Source: Clostridiales bacterium (lineage in GTDB: Bacteria > Bacillota > Clostridia > Christensenellales > Borkfalkiaceae). Taken from it: a stretch of DNA of 64,000 nucleotides. Each line of letters starts with the position of its first letter. The stretch's first letter is position 1. Below, piece by piece: positions 56,809-64,000 of the stretch. The position numbers were made by a program, and so were the translations under genes. The notes under the pieces are model-generated. The model was not told where the DNA came from. It saw only the letters and a list, made by a program, of their open reading frames with translations, and did no database searches. The stretch lies in contig SVHH01000003.1 of the NCBI GenBank assembly GCA_015055945.1, positions 147,138-211,137 of the forward strand. The letters are read 5' to 3'.

Positions 56809-57261
56809 TTATAAAAGTTGATCGCCTATATATCTTCTTAAATAATTCAAATTAATTTTCCACTCGGGGATTAGATTTCTTCTACGATGGTCAATATTTG
56901 CCTGGTTAAGCGCCGCTTTAAATTCAGCGTAACTGCAATTATTTACTCTCATAAAATGGTCTTCATAATACTCAATTCTCTTAGATTTTAACTGAGTTAA
57001 CCCAAAGTGAATAACCGAATGACAATCTTTGCATATCGCAACTACGTCTTCTAATATTTGAACGCCGTTTTCTTCATCATAACGCCATCTTTCATGCACG
57101 TCAAAATTAGCACATTTTCTACCACAAATCATGCACTTTCCGCCCGCGCGAGAAATAGCGTCCTTTCTAATAAAGTCCCATTGCGTCTTAGACAAAATGG
57201 TTCTAAGATTAGAATACCAGCACCCATCGGGAACCAACTCAAAATTCAATTTGTAATTCAT
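56809..57261 (-). CDS. HNH-type nuclease
   Basis: 150 residues. A central HNH-like zinc finger is formed by CMICGRKC (Cys43, 46, 50), the HER histidine (His56), and CKDCHSVIH (Cys77, 80, His81, His85). The flanks are rich in Trp and basic residues. HNH domains nick or cut DNA or RNA. Start at 57261 after AGGAGG, overlapping the Rad50-like gene by 23 bases, so the two are probably coupled. A role together with the Mre11/Rad50-like pair in DNA repair or defence is possible but unproven. Confidence 0.8.
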   Translation of the reverse strand: MNYKLNFELVPDGCWYSNLRTILSKTQWDFIRKDAISRAGGKCMICGRKCANFDVHERWRYDEENGVQILEDVVAICKDCHSVIHFGLTQLKSKRIEYYEDHFMRVNNCSYAEFKAALNQANIDHRRRNLIPEWKINLNYLRRYIGDQLL

Positions 57262-59263
57262 TAGCCCTCCTACTGTCATGACAAACCAAATATAAAATCT
57301 GATGTTCGACAGACATTTTTTTTATTAATGAAATTGCCGACGACAGTTTTTGGTCATCAAGATTATAGAAGGGGTCGTCGAGTATTATAAAGGGTTTTTC
57401 ACCCGTAAATAGCACGTCAACTAGTGCAAAACGCTTACAAATTTCAAATAAATTTTGATAGCCTTTGCTGTAATAATCAATAACTTTTTCTTGTCCTTTT
57501 TCTTCTACGGTCACGTTAAAATCAACGTCTATATAAACGGGTTTTTCTTGCCCGTTGATATACTCAAAATATCTATTTAAACTGTCTTGTAACGGCGTTT
57601 TATATTTCAACTTAAGATTTTCATGCGCTTGCTTTAAAAACTTAGAAGTAAGGCTTAAAATTTTCCTTTCTTCTTCGTACTCTAAAATCTTATCACAAAG
57701 TTTATTTTTTTCGCTTTCAAAATCAGCAAATTTACCCGCTATATCTTCATACCAAGCCACGCTGGCTTTCTTTTTATTCAACTCTTCAATCTTTTGTTTT
57801 ACTGCAATATTTACACTATCAAACTCAGCCTTTAACGCACAAATATCATAGGAAGTATCTTGACTTAAATTCTCAGTATTATCAAAATTTAATGCAGATA
57901 AATCGCGATTAACTTCACGTAATTTTTCAGCAACTTCAAGCGAAATTTCCCACACGCTTAATATATTCATAAGAGCCGTTGCCCTATCGCTAATTTGCCC
58001 CAACTTGAACGCGCAAATATATGTGTCAATCTCATTTTTGTACGCATTTTTCTGTTCGATTAACGAATTTAACTGTGTTGTTTTTTGGTCTAATAACAAA
58101 GCACTTGCATCAGGAACAGTCTTATTGCAACTTTTAGCGTTTCGCCAAGTAATCACTAGTGAAACCGCAAACATTATGCCTGACATAGAGTATAAAACAA
58201 ACGGCAAAATAGCAATGTTTGAAGTAAAAACCCCACCGAGCAACAACATAAGTGTAATGATAAACGAAATTATACTGCTACCAAAATTATTTTTCTTTTT
58301 TTGCGGCGCTATATTAGACAAAGTTTTAATATCACGCTCAATATTTTCAATATACGCATCAATACCAAGCAGTTCTTGATTATAGATAAGTAACTTATTA
58401 ACGGTTTTTATATCGACAATATTTTCATTTAAGATTTCTAGAGCATAATTTTGCTTTTCAATTAGCGCGCTCTTTTCAAGCATTAAACGATTATATTGTT
58501 CTTTTTTTAGTGTAGTGGCTTCTGCCCTATTAGCATTTTCAATTTCAGTGTAAAGTTTAGACGCTCTTAATTCTAACAACTTAACTTCTTGACTTAATAA
58601 TTCAATTTCGCTATTTATTAACTTTAGGGTTTCAAGCGAACTTTCAGCTCTTTTTATCTCTTCATCAATTCGATAAATTTCTTTCTTGGTTTCAGGAATA
58701 AGCCCCCTATTACCGCTATATTCATATTTTTTTAGTTTGTCATCAATCTTTTGAATAACCTTATCAACCGCCAATGAGTCGTCAATGCCACTGATTTGAT
58801 TATACTTTTCAGTTAAACTTGCATTACTTTTTGCACTAAAATCTTTTTGAGAAAAGTAAGTTGTAGATAAAAACCCTTCTTCGTCAATTTGAAAAATGCG
58901 CTTACCCCAATCTTTATCGTTTGAGAGCACCTTACCTGTAGACACGTCATATAAATAAGCCGTGTCTTCAGATTCTTTATTGCCAAAAAACCTTTCTAAT
59001 TTATATTCTCTATCTTTCCAAGAAAATATAACAAAACCACCAAATCTTTCAGTAGAGTTCCACGGCTTATACTTTATTCGCTCATTTTCAGCAACACTTC
59101 TTTTGCTACCGTTCAAACCGTAAAACATAGCCTTGATAAAGGTTGCAAAAGTGCTTTTACCCCAGCCGTTGTCTTGTTTTATAGTGTTGAGTTTATCATT
59201 AAAATCATACGTGAAATCTTTAAGTTTACCAAAGGAAGATACGTAGCATTTTATCAGTTTCAT
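57239..59263 (-). CDS. Rad50/SbcC-like ATPase (YhaN-type)
   Basis: A 674-residue SMC-like ATPase. Walker A is DNGWGKST (31-38); Walker B is IILDDPFYNLDD near the C-terminus. Between them are coiled coils and a pair of hydrophobic helices around residues 315-365, as in B. subtilis YhaN and unlike true SbcC. It should form a complex with the Mre11-like protein encoded just upstream (one-base overlap, TAATG). Compared with classical SbcC (over 1000 residues) the coiled coil is short. Confidence 0.85.
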   Translation of the reverse strand: MKLIKCYVSSFGKLKDFTYDFNDKLNTIKQDNGWGKSTFATFIKAMFYGLNGSKRSVAENERIKYKPWNSTERFGGFVIFSWKDREYKLERFFGNKESEDTAYLYDVSTGKVLSNDKDWGKRIFQIDEEGFLSTTYFSQKDFSAKSNASLTEKYNQISGIDDSLAVDKVIQKIDDKLKKYEYSGNRGLIPETKKEIYRIDEEIKRAESSLETLKLINSEIELLSQEVKLLELRASKLYTEIENANRAEATTLKKEQYNRLMLEKSALIEKQNYALEILNENIVDIKTVNKLLIYNQELLGIDAYIENIERDIKTLSNIAPQKKKNNFGSSIISFIITLMLLLGGVFTSNIAILPFVLYSMSGIMFAVSLVITWRNAKSCNKTVPDASALLLDQKTTQLNSLIEQKNAYKNEIDTYICAFKLGQISDRATALMNILSVWEISLEVAEKLREVNRDLSALNFDNTENLSQDTSYDICALKAEFDSVNIAVKQKIEELNKKKASVAWYEDIAGKFADFESEKNKLCDKILEYEEERKILSLTSKFLKQAHENLKLKYKTPLQDSLNRYFEYINGQEKPVYIDVDFNVTVEEKGQEKVIDYYSKGYQNLFEICKRFALVDVLFTGEKPFIILDDPFYNLDDQKLSSAISLIKKMSVEHQILYLVCHDSRRANELQIEF

Positions 59264-60339
59264 TATAAATCTTCCCCTTTTAAAGCATTTAGCCCAACAG
59301 TTAAAACTTTAGTTTTATCTTCTAAACTTAAATTACTTTCCCACACGGCACGCACAAACTCGCCGCGCATAGACTTATCAAGTGCATAATCAGTTTCTTT
59401 AATAACGATTGTTGTTTTATCCACAACTTTAGCATAGAAAAAAATCTGATTTAAGCGATAGGTTAAATCATCAACGTCAATGCCAAAATCAGCCTTTCTC
59501 TCACCCTTTAACACGACTTTTATAAGCGAAGACACTTCAAAACTTGCGTTCAAAGTATTAATTATTTCCGCGCGAACCGTCAAATAATCAAGTTTACCCT
59601 CAACGCTATATTCAAAAACAGAAATTTGTCTTAAAGCGAACTTCACAAACTGAGACGAAAGTCTATCTTCGATAACGTCGATAAGAATAAAGCCTTTGTC
59701 ACCCGTTTCATCAAAACCGCGACCTTCCAAACAACCACTGTAAGCATATTTTCCACGCAAATCAAGTTGACCTTCAACGTGTTCGTGAATATGCCCCAAA
59801 GCAAGGTAATCGACGTTTTTATTCTTTAATCTCGGTAAACTTATTATTTCAGCCTTTTCTTCGCCCTTGTAGCCAGCAATTTGACCGTGCATAACCGCAA
59901 TATTGACGCTGTAAGGGTCAAAGTTAATAGTGTCATAAATAGCGTTAACGTTATACGGCGTAAACTTTACGCCAGCAATACAAACGTTGCCGTATTTAAA
60001 AGCAGTCCATTCTTCGCCAAAAACTTTTAAGTTTTCAGGAATAATTTCTAAACTAGAAATAAAATTATCTTCATCGTGATTTCCCGCAAGGTATAAAAAA
60101 TCGACTTGGGGGTTGTTTTCAATCGCATACAAAACGGCATTGCGTGTTTTAACAGTAACTTTTGCAGTATCAAACATATCCCCTGCAATAATTACCGCGC
60201 GAACGTTATTAGCGGTTGCATAATCACAAAGATTTTCAAACGTGCGAACCATTTCCGCACGTCTAACCTTTGCCTTATCCAAAGACAACTTATCCATTTT
60301 TGAATCAAGGTGCAAGTCCGCACAATGAATAAATTTCAT
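59263..60339 (-). CDS. Mre11/SbcD-like nuclease (YhaO-type)
   Basis: A 358-residue two-metal phosphoesterase. Motifs follow in order: CADLHLDS, IAGDMFD, LAGNHDED, MHGQI and LGHIHEH. These match SbcD/Mre11-type DNA nucleases; the YhaO type is suggested by the partner gene. The C-terminal 120 residues would hold the capping domain. It starts after a GGGG-type site and heads the run SbcD-SbcC-HNH-amidohydrolase. Confidence 0.88.
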   Translation of the reverse strand: MKFIHCADLHLDSKMDKLSLDKAKVRRAEMVRTFENLCDYATANNVRAVIIAGDMFDTAKVTVKTRNAVLYAIENNPQVDFLYLAGNHDEDNFISSLEIIPENLKVFGEEWTAFKYGNVCIAGVKFTPYNVNAIYDTINFDPYSVNIAVMHGQIAGYKGEEKAEIISLPRLKNKNVDYLALGHIHEHVEGQLDLRGKYAYSGCLEGRGFDETGDKGFILIDVIEDRLSSQFVKFALRQISVFEYSVEGKLDYLTVRAEIINTLNASFEVSSLIKVVLKGERKADFGIDVDDLTYRLNQIFFYAKVVDKTTIVIKETDYALDKSMRGEFVRAVWESNLSLEDKTKVLTVGLNALKGEDL

Positions 60340-60371
60340 TTTTTCCCCGCTAATTTTCTTTTATTATATAT

Positions 60372-60400
60372 ATTATATAATAACTTTTGAGAAATGTAAA
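60372..60400 (-). promoter_or_regulatory. sigma-A promoter of the Mre11/Rad50-like operon
   Basis: -35 TTTACA (60395-60400), 17-base spacer, -10 TATAAT (60372-60377), minus strand. Confidence 0.75.
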
Positions 60401-60412
60401 GCAATAAGAATA

Positions 60413-60441
60413 TATCCCCGAAAGAAAATTCTTCGGGGATA
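60413..60441 (-). terminator. probable terminator of the GT8/CrtO-like operon
   Basis: Hairpin ATCCCCGAA / TTCGGGGAT (60414-60440), 23 bases after the CrtO-like stop. The T run after it on the minus strand is broken, so strength is uncertain. Confidence 0.6.
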
Positions 60442-60463
60442 CGTAAAATTGTAAACGTTTTCG

Positions 60464-61051
60464 TTAAGTATTATTCGTGCGTTTTTCTCTTAACATATTA
60501 TACTTGTGTAAAGAATATAGTTTTGGCAAATTATACCTTAAAATGAAGGTTGGCAAAGTATTCAAAAATGCACCGACTAAAGCAACCGGAAGTCCAAACA
60601 TAAACCAAAATTTTAACGGATAAATGAAAATTACTAAAAAGCCAAGTGGAATACTGAGCGCGTGTATTAAAACGCCGTAATTTGCTTCGGTTATAAACCT
60701 TTCAATATACTCGTTATTGGTTGGCTCTTGAACCTTGTTTTTATGAAAATTTGTAAAACTTCCAAGTTCTAAAACCTTATCTTTCCACTTTTTTATGCCG
60801 AGTTTTTCATAAAACTTACTTTCTTTTTTTCCTGCGGCATAAAACTTCTTATCAATAGCAAACCACTTATGTGGCAATAACCACCTTACGACAAACGCAA
60901 TAAGTCCGCTTATCATAATTTCTACAACAGTTGAAATAATTACAGCAACCACAACGTACCACCATTCAATGCCGTATGGAGCACAAAAAAACACAATATC
61001 AACTGCGCTTATTATAATCATTGCAATTAAAATTATCAAAAAGTACGTCAT
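60464..61051 (-). CDS. CrtO-like membrane acyltransferase
   Basis: A 195-residue protein with four hydrophobic helices and, between helices 2 and 3, a charged segment (FYEKLGIKKWKDKVLELG, then EYIERFITEANYGVLIHAL). This pattern is that of the glycosyl-4,4'-diaponeurosporenoate acyltransferase (CrtO) family, known from staphylococcal carotenoid synthesis. No carotenoid gene is in the window, so the substrate is more likely another glycolipid. It follows the GT8-acyltransferase fusion by two bases. Confidence 0.7.
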   Translation of the reverse strand: MTYFLIILIAMIIISAVDIVFFCAPYGIEWWYVVVAVIISTVVEIMISGLIAFVVRWLLPHKWFAIDKKFYAAGKKESKFYEKLGIKKWKDKVLELGSFTNFHKNKVQEPTNNEYIERFITEANYGVLIHALSIPLGFLVIFIYPLKFWFMFGLPVALVGAFLNTLPTFILRYNLPKLYSLHKYNMLREKRTNNT

Positions 61052-61053
61052 AA

Positions 61054-62826
61054 TTAACTATTAGCGTATTCTAATTGAACGCCGTAAACTATTTCATAAA
61101 GTTCTTTCCAAGCCTTAAAATTTTCATTTTTTAAGTACTCAACGTTTTCTTTATCATTTAAGTCTTTTTTAGGATATATGGGCGGCAAAAACCAAATGTT
61201 ATGCGCGGGAATATCAAACCCGTCAGCGCCAATTTTGCCAGATTCTTCAAGCGTTATAAACGACGGAATAATAGGAACGTTATTTTTAACCGCAAACTTA
61301 AAAGCACCACTCTTTAACGGGCGGGGCTTTTTATAATTCCACCACATTGCTTGCTCTGGATAAATTAAAATCTTTTCTCCGCGCTTTAATAGCACTGAAA
61401 CAGCCTTCATAAACTTTTTCATAGTTTCAACGTTGCTACTAAGCGGCAAGGTATTGCAATGACGGAAAAAGAAGCCGTATAAACCCTTAAAGTTTGTATA
61501 ATTGCCTTCTCTAATGACTTTATAAAGATATTTCCCTTTTAATTCGTCTCTTATCGCCCTATAAACTACGTAATTATCATAAGCACTAAAGTGATTGCAA
61601 GTAATCATTGCCCCGCCTTGAACTTTGCGGTAGTTTTCTAGACCGTTTACAGATTTAATTATAAAAGTTCCGTCTTTAATTTGTTTTTCATAAAACTGAA
61701 CTGCTTTTTTATTTGCTATTTTAGTAAAAAGTTTTGTAGAAAACTTTTCGGAAAGATAATCAACCTTGTCTGGAAGAAGCGGAATAGTTTCGGGGTCGTC
61801 TTCAACGTCAACGTCGAATTTTTTATCCCTTTCATATACTCTAATCTTCTCTAAAATTTTAAGCCTATCAACGCTTTTACCGCTTACAAGTTTGATATAA
61901 GTATCTTCTCTATTTGCTTCTTCTTCAGCAGTTTTAGCAAGGCGCTCTGCACCAGCCTTGTCACGCGCTTTACACTCGTCTGTATAATTATTGAGTTCAT
62001 CTAAAATCAAATTATACACGTCCGTTTGCTTTGCGTATTTCCAAAACGGCTCTTTTAATCTACATTCGTGATAATGCCAAGGTTTATTCACCATGATGTA
62101 ATGAATCATTTTAATATCACTTTCACTTACGGGAAGTTCGCCGTAAACTTCAGTATTCCAGCCGTCAAAAATCCACAAGACTCTATTATGACAAATTACG
62201 TTAAGATAATCTTCATCTTGAGTTACTGTAAACGTATAAACCTTTAATAAATCAATAAATTGTTTTAATACATTTTCTTCACGGAATTTTTTACAGTTAA
62301 TTAAAATATGCCCAGCATTGAAGTAATTGTACCTACTTATCCCCATTACCTTTTCAACGTAATTGCCGTAAACTTCGGTTTGCACCATGGCTTGTTCGTG
62401 ACAAGCACCCACCAACTTATCACCTAAGTTATGGTCATAAAACTCGCTTATATCTCCTAACACAACGGTATCACTATCAATGTAAATAGCCTTGTCATAT
62501 TCAGGAAACATTTCAGCAATAAAAAGCCTAAAGTAAGTTGTTTTTGAGTAATAGTCGCGCAGTGGCAATGAAGTGCCAATCTTTTCAACTTGATCTTTAA
62601 CGCAAATAAATTCAATATCAGCGTAATCGTTTTTAAGTTTATAAACTTCATTTTTCATCTCATCACTAATACCAGCATTAAGCACGTAAATGTGATAACG
62701 TCTAGATTTATCAGCATTGTCCAGCAATGATTTAATTGATACGACCGTGTATTTAACAAAAGCGTCGTCGCAAGCGTAAAAAATAGGAATTTCAGAATTG
62801 TTGATTGTTTTAACAGTTGAAGTCAT
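61054..62826 (-). CDS. fusion of a GT8 glycosyltransferase and a PlsC-type acyltransferase
   Basis: 590 residues. The first 270 form a GT8 domain with the DxD motif in IYIDSDTVV (Asp117-Asp119) and HYIMVNKPWHYH as the metal histidine region. A charged linker follows (280-350). From about 385 on there is a PlsC/LPLAT domain with the HX4D motif NHFSAYD (His412, Asp417) and YPEQAMW in place of the usual EGT motif. One protein could thus both glycosylate and acylate a lipid. The acyl acceptor and sugar are unknown. With the CrtO-like partner it suggests synthesis of an acylated glycolipid. Confidence 0.85.
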   Translation of the reverse strand: MTSTVKTINNSEIPIFYACDDAFVKYTVVSIKSLLDNADKSRRYHIYVLNAGISDEMKNEVYKLKNDYADIEFICVKDQVEKIGTSLPLRDYYSKTTYFRLFIAEMFPEYDKAIYIDSDTVVLGDISEFYDHNLGDKLVGACHEQAMVQTEVYGNYVEKVMGISRYNYFNAGHILINCKKFREENVLKQFIDLLKVYTFTVTQDEDYLNVICHNRVLWIFDGWNTEVYGELPVSESDIKMIHYIMVNKPWHYHECRLKEPFWKYAKQTDVYNLILDELNNYTDECKARDKAGAERLAKTAEEEANREDTYIKLVSGKSVDRLKILEKIRVYERDKKFDVDVEDDPETIPLLPDKVDYLSEKFSTKLFTKIANKKAVQFYEKQIKDGTFIIKSVNGLENYRKVQGGAMITCNHFSAYDNYVVYRAIRDELKGKYLYKVIREGNYTNFKGLYGFFFRHCNTLPLSSNVETMKKFMKAVSVLLKRGEKILIYPEQAMWWNYKKPRPLKSGAFKFAVKNNVPIIPSFITLEESGKIGADGFDIPAHNIWFLPPIYPKKDLNDKENVEYLKNENFKAWKELYEIVYGVQLEYANS

Positions 62827-62876
62827 TTGATTTCCTCTTGTTTGTTTCTAATGCAAACATCCTTTGCACACGCATA

Positions 62877-62905
62877 ATTTTACATACATTTAAAGCAATT
62901 TACAA
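62877..62905 (-). promoter_or_regulatory. sigma-A promoter of the GT8/CrtO-like pair
   Basis: -35 TTGTAA (62900-62905), 17-base spacer, -10 TAAAAT (62877-62882), minus strand, about 50 bases before the start codon. Confidence 0.6.
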
Positions 62906-62960
62906 GAGAATTAAGTAGAAGATAATTCAAGTTTAGGTTGAAAATAAATTGACATTGTTT

Positions 62961-62990
62961 CCACCGATTTTTACCCTTTTCTACCGTTTT
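62961..62990 (-). repeat. three 10-base direct repeats upstream of the GT8-fusion promoter
   Basis: On the minus strand the units read AAAACGGTAG, AAAAGGGTAA and AAATCGGTGG (consensus AAAASGGTRR). They follow each other without gaps, one helical turn per unit, 56-85 bases upstream of the -35 box. Confidence 0.55.
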
Positions 62991-63082
62991 TTGAACAGAA
63001 AAATATTACTCTACTGATAGTAGAATACAAATAAACTATAAAGAGAATTTACTCAAATTTATTAATTATTTAATTATAAAAT

Positions 63083-63114
63083 AAAAAATCACACCAAATT
63101 TAGCGTGATTTTTT
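63083..63114 (-). terminator. terminator of trmB
   Basis: Arms AAAAAATCAC (63083-63092) and GTGATTTTTT (63105-63114) with a 12-base loop, 20 bases after the trmB stop. Confidence 0.75.
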
Positions 63115-63134
63115 AAATTTGTATTAAATTTCAA

Positions 63135-63803
63135 TTAAACCAGCTTCGCAATCAAAGCGTATATATTCATGCCTAGCGCTCGGAATTTGCTCTCATATTC
63201 AGTTTGAACGTTATCCATTTCTCCCTTGTTGATTTTATTTGAAACGTCTTCAGTTTCAAAGCCGTTAGCAGCAAACTTTTCAAATGAAAAATCAAAAAAC
63301 GGTTTATCATCTGTTTTTTGGTAAACGCAACCACCATGCTTAAGGTATCTCTTATAAGTTTCTATAAGCCTATCACAAGTAAGCCTACGCCTTTCGTGCA
63401 CCTTTTGTGGATAAGGCGGTGAAAAGTTAAGATAAATATTATCTATACTCTTTTCGGGGATATATCTAGGCAAATAATCCGCACCACAGTTTATAAACTT
63501 TACGTTTTTAAGCCCAAGCCCTTTTGCATGCTCGGCTGCCATAACTATAATATTTTCTAAAAGTTCAACAGCAAGATAATTTACTTTTGGGTTACGCTTT
63601 GCCTTTTCAATAACGAAACCACCCTTCCCGCACCCTATTTCAAGTTCTACTGGGTTTTCATTACCAAACATTTCTTTATAGTCGTATAAACGCTTATCCT
63701 TGACTGCTTCCTTTACGTTGGCTATATCACGGTCGGCAACGATTATATAGTCGCTTACTAATAAAAGTCTTTCTTCAAGATGTTTTTTTCTTCTAATTCT
63801 CAT
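63135..63803 (-). CDS. trmB: tRNA (guanine-N7-)-methyltransferase
   Basis: A 222-residue SAM-dependent methyltransferase that makes m7G46 in tRNA. Motif I is LEIGCGKGGFV; NFSPPYPQKVHERRRL is the TrmB-specific loop, where most bacteria have NFSDPWPK. The start is the ATG at 63803; an in-frame GTG at 63812 is possible but has no better ribosome site. It stands alone, diverging from the tRNA-Pro gene. Confidence 0.93.
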   Translation of the reverse strand: MRIRRKKHLEERLLLVSDYIIVADRDIANVKEAVKDKRLYDYKEMFGNENPVELEIGCGKGGFVIEKAKRNPKVNYLAVELLENIIVMAAEHAKGLGLKNVKFINCGADYLPRYIPEKSIDNIYLNFSPPYPQKVHERRRLTCDRLIETYKRYLKHGGCVYQKTDDKPFFDFSFEKFAANGFETEDVSNKINKGEMDNVQTEYESKFRALGMNIYALIAKLV

Positions 63804-63884
63804 GGTTAACACTCACTTTTTGTGAACTTTTAAATATTGTACCATTATTTTTTAAAATAGTCTAATATTTACCCCTAAAAATGC

Positions 63885-63913
63885 TTGCAAATTAAAAAAA
63901 GTTGTGGTACAAT
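63885..63913 (+). promoter_or_regulatory. sigma-A promoter of tRNA-Pro
   Basis: -35 TTGCAA (63885-63890), 17-base spacer, -10 TACAAT (63908-63913), plus strand. Confidence 0.7.
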
Positions 63914-63924
63914 ATCTAAGCAAT

Positions 63925-64000
63925 CGGGGTATGGCGCAGTTGGTAGCGCGCTTGTCTGGGGGGCAAGAGGCCGTGAGTTCAAGTCTCGCTACTCCGACCA
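63925..64000 (+). tRNA. tRNA-Pro (anticodon GGG)
   Basis: A 76-base cloverleaf: acceptor CGGGGTA / TACTCCG, anticodon stem CTTGT / GCAAG with loop CTGGGGG (anticodon GGG at 63958-63960), T-arm with GTTCAAGTC, discriminator A and encoded CCA. The CCA ends at the last base of the window. Confidence 0.93.

Larger units (their letters stand above)
62827..63134. other. 308-base intergenic region with promoter, repeats and terminator
   Basis: It holds, from left to right, the GT8-fusion promoter (62877-62905), three 10-base direct repeats (62961-62990), a short inverted repeat CTACT-GAT-AGTAG (63011-63023) and the trmB terminator (63083-63114). No gene is seen. Confidence 0.7.

Overview
The window is one A+T-rich stretch of a bacterial chromosome. 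It most likely comes from an anaerobic, spore-forming member of the Clostridia (Bacillota), probably an uncultured lineage. The evidence is: sporulation genes (spoIVA, yabP, yabQ), a GlgC/GlgD pair, T-box riboswitches, a ferredoxin-linked 2-oxoacid oxidoreductase, strong AGGAGG-type ribosome sites and textbook TTGACA-17-TATAAT promoters. I saw no phage, insertion sequence, CRISPR array or rRNA. Most genes lie on the minus strand in tight operons.

Layout. 1-1.3 kb: 3' end of a cation P-type ATPase. 1.3-3.4 kb: acpP, and a stand-alone TrpB2 behind a Trp-type T-box. 3.4-14.9 kb: a seven-gene glycogen operon (pgi, glgB, glgC, glgD, glgA, glgP, GH13 amylase) from one promoter. 15-18.3 kb: a HAD phosphatase converging on valS. 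18.4-21 kb: an NMT1/THI5-type ABC importer. 21-23.4 kb: a Zn/Cd-type P1B ATPase and its ArsR-family repressor, each preceded by the same palindrome. 23.5-31 kb: an eight-gene run pncB, coiled-coil gene, lspA, rluA-family gene, pyrR, der, plsY, spoIVA. 31-33.2 kb: glmM and a free-standing GlmU acetyltransferase domain. 33.6-35.6 kb: mtnN, an AlkD-like gene and a flavin reductase. 35.6 kb: tRNA-Thr. 35.9-40.3 kb: gyrB-gyrA. 40.5 kb: a 48-residue four-CxxC protein. 40.7-44.4 kb: yabP, yabQ, divIC, ppx, an M50 protease and pnuC. 44.4-47 kb: an EIIC permease, a phosphoesterase and a coat-like protein.

47.2-56 kb is the most interesting part. An eight-gene operon sits behind tandem T-boxes. The first reads as a leucine (CTC) T-box. 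The second has lost nearly all of stem I and has its own promoter. The operon encodes a LeuA-like protein without its metal-binding residues, a TIM-barrel/acyl-CoA synthetase fusion, a branched-chain aminotransferase, a MinD/ParA-like ATPase, and a four-subunit 2-oxoacid:ferredoxin oxidoreductase. Control by amino-acid starvation suggests it makes branched-chain amino acids from branched fatty acids by reductive carboxylation, rather than degrading them.

56-64 kb: an Mre11/Rad50-like pair with an HNH gene and an amidohydrolase, a glycolipid-like pair (GT8-acyltransferase fusion and a CrtO-like acyltransferase), trmB, and a tRNA-Pro ending exactly at the last base.
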